DNA of 15,732 nt, from positions 1 to 15,732 of the forward strand of contig JBKECC010000022.1 in the NCBI GenBank assembly GCA_047974135.1. Direction: 5' to 3'. The notes below the pieces were generated by a model that was not told the origin of the DNA, did not search any database, and saw nothing but the letters and a program-made list of their open reading frames with translations. Below, one piece after another: positions 15,079 through 15,732 of the stretch; positions within the stretch are counted from its first letter, which is position 1; the number at the start of each line of letters is the position of its first letter. The stretch is from JAIRQK01 sp047974135 (GTDB lineage Bacteria > Campylobacterota > Campylobacteria > Campylobacterales > Campylobacteraceae). The position numbers were made by a program, and so were the translations under genes.

Positions 15079-15109
15079 AATGAGAGTTTCCTTGGTCAAT
15101 TTTGTATAT

Positions 15110-15124
15110 ATGCCATACAGGCAT
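15110..15124. promoter_or_regulatory. ATGCC-N5-GGCAT inverted repeat, candidate operator of the importer operon
   Basis: Perfect 5-bp arms with a 5-nt spacer (ATACA), adjacent to a -10-like TATATA on the minus strand. It is relatively G+C-rich for this DNA. Regulator unknown; short arms make chance occurrence possible. Confidence 0.4.
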
Positions 15125-15148
15125 CTAAAAAGGAAATGAAATTTTACT

Positions 15149-15204
15149 TTACATGTAAGAAAAAGTCAAATATTTTTTACTTTATTTGAAATACTTACAT
15201 GTAA
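15149..15204. repeat. Second inverted pair of TTACATGTAA palindromes, 36 nt apart
   Basis: Exact copies at 15149-15158 and 15195-15204. The flanks make CTTTACATGTAAG on one side and CTTACATGTAAA on the other, which are reverse complements over 12 bp. The right copy starts within 15 nt of the stop codon of the small membrane protein gene (on the minus strand it follows that stop), so the pair might form a terminator or attenuator with a 34-nt loop. Confidence 0.65.
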
Positions 15205-15208
15205 AAGA

Positions 15209-15715
15209 TTAGTTTTTTAACTCTTTTATAGCTTTTAAAATTAGGCTTTTTGCCTTAAATCCTGTAAACGTTATGTATGAAAATATCAAGAAAAACAAAA
15301 TTCCAACTATTGTTATTATAAACATTGCCTTACTTGCGTCAAGGACAAAAATTTGATAAATTGAACCAAAAATGATAGTCAAAAACAAAAATGAAAAGCA
15401 TGAGTAAAGCGTCAAAGCTGTTGTGCCCATTAAGTCGGTAGCGTTTGTTGAGGTGTTGTAATAAGATGATGCACTCATGGAGTTTTCACTTACCATATCG
15501 CCAGCAACGATGATTTTGTCTCCAACTTTTATTTCAAGTGGTTTTGCTCTTTTTGTTTTGATAAAAGAGACATCAACCTTTCCTACCTTAACTTGATAAT
15601 ATGCAACGTTTGGTCTTTCGTTATTTGCTTCATTATTTTTAGAAGAAACTCTTTTGTCAGCTTTTTTGACTGACTGCATTTTTATATCTTTTACTATACC
15701 AGTTATTGTTTGCAT
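15209..15715 (-). CDS. Hypothetical protein with C-terminal two-helix membrane domain
   Basis: 168 aa, not recognised as a named family. Residues 1-75 are soluble and beta-rich, with a Lys/Asn-rich stretch at 16-36 and a KVGDKIIVAGDMV segment (64-76) reminiscent of an OB-fold or small barrel. Residues 77-98 are Ser/Asn/Thr-rich. Two hydrophobic helices follow (about 100-122 and 129-151), then a short basic tail (KAIKELKN). The organisation (small beta domain plus helices) faintly resembles NfeD-like proteins, but the order of parts differs and no motif supports that name. AAAGG lies 7 nt before the ATG, near the window edge. It has the same orientation as the importer operon but is separated by 130 nt, so it is probably an independent unit. 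Confidence 0.75.
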   Translation of the reverse strand: MQTITGIVKDIKMQSVKKADKRVSSKNNEANNERPNVAYYQVKVGKVDVSFIKTKRAKPLEIKVGDKIIVAGDMVSENSMSASSYYNTSTNATDLMGTTALTLYSCFSFLFLTIIFGSIYQIFVLDASKAMFIITIVGILFFLIFSYITFTGFKAKSLILKAIKELKN

Positions 15716-15732
15716 TTTTTACCTTTGTTTAA

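Larger units (their letters stand above)
15079..15208. promoter_or_regulatory. Promoter region of the ABC importer operon
   Basis: 130-nt spacer upstream of the binding-protein gene and downstream of the small membrane protein gene (same strand). On the minus strand, CATATATACAAA (about 15098-15109) offers a -10-like box. The inverted repeat ATGCC-N5-GGCAT (15110-15124) sits immediately upstream, as an operator would. Two copies of the iterated palindrome (15149, 15195) lie farther upstream. A separate promoter for the importer is likely. Confidence 0.6.

Noticed and set aside
15079..15099. Longer binding-protein start at TTG 15099
   Set aside because: It would place seven residues before the twin-arginine signal and translate the Shine-Dalgarno of the ATG at 15078.
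12585..15204. Palindrome pairs as insertion-sequence ends or attachment sites around the importer operon
   Set aside because: There is no transposase or integrase in the window, there are no visible target duplications, and the same element occurs singly in many genes.

Overview
The window is AT-rich (roughly one third G+C by eye), densely coding DNA that looks like a free-living or host-associated member of the Campylobacterota (Sulfurimonas/Sulfurospirillum/Arcobacter-like). The clearest marker is a major-outer-membrane-protein-type porin whose mature N-terminus (TPLEEAIKGVEISGLVRYRY) closely resembles Campylobacter PorA. The aryl sulfotransferase/DsbI/DsbA cluster has a known counterpart in Campylobacter jejuni. 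The genus cannot be fixed from the sequence alone.

Layout. (A) 1-5088, minus strand: a copper/silver efflux operon in transcript order cusF - cusB - cusA - cusC-like, with the last gene cut by the window edge. The genes are almost gapless: 12 nt between cusF and cusB, 0 nt between cusB and cusA, and a 4-nt ATGA overlap between cusA and the outer-membrane-factor gene. (B) 5089-5315: a divergent intergenic region. It carries a perfect 16-bp palindrome that matches the E. coli CusR-box half-sites and spacing. (C) 5316-6449, plus: a MOMP-type porin. (D) 6520-7203, plus: an OmpR-family response regulator, which converges on the next operon across a GC-rich hairpin terminator. (E) 10444-7255, minus: dsbA - dsbI - assT, a periplasmic arylsulfate sulfotransferase with its own disulfide-forming pair. 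(F) 10576-12576, plus: a membrane histidine kinase with an extracytoplasmic sensor domain. (G) 15078-12613, minus: an ABC importer (Tat-exported binding protein, permease, ATPase) of the nitrate/sulfonate/taurine/bicarbonate family. (H) 15715-15209, minus: a small unrecognised two-helix membrane protein.

How it may work together. The cus genes form a periplasm-to-outside Cu(I)/Ag(I) pump: CusF delivers metal, and the A/B/C proteins span both membranes. Regions D-G can be read as one accessory module. The kinase and the response regulator lie on either side of the assT operon, on the opposite strand, which suggests that they form a pair controlling it. The ABC importer next door belongs to a family that often carries organosulfur compounds. 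Functional linkage of these parts is inference; the family assignments are not.

The most unusual non-genic signal is a 10-bp palindrome, TTACATGTAA. It occurs nine times exactly and three times with one mismatch, where well under one copy would be expected by chance. It sits both inside genes (nearly always in the frame Leu/Ile/Val-His-Val) and between genes, twice as inverted pairs. It resembles a highly iterated palindrome and is the best candidate for something undescribed here. No tRNA, rRNA, CRISPR, insertion sequence or prophage gene was seen. No gene-free stretch exceeds 300 bases; the longest is 5089-5315.
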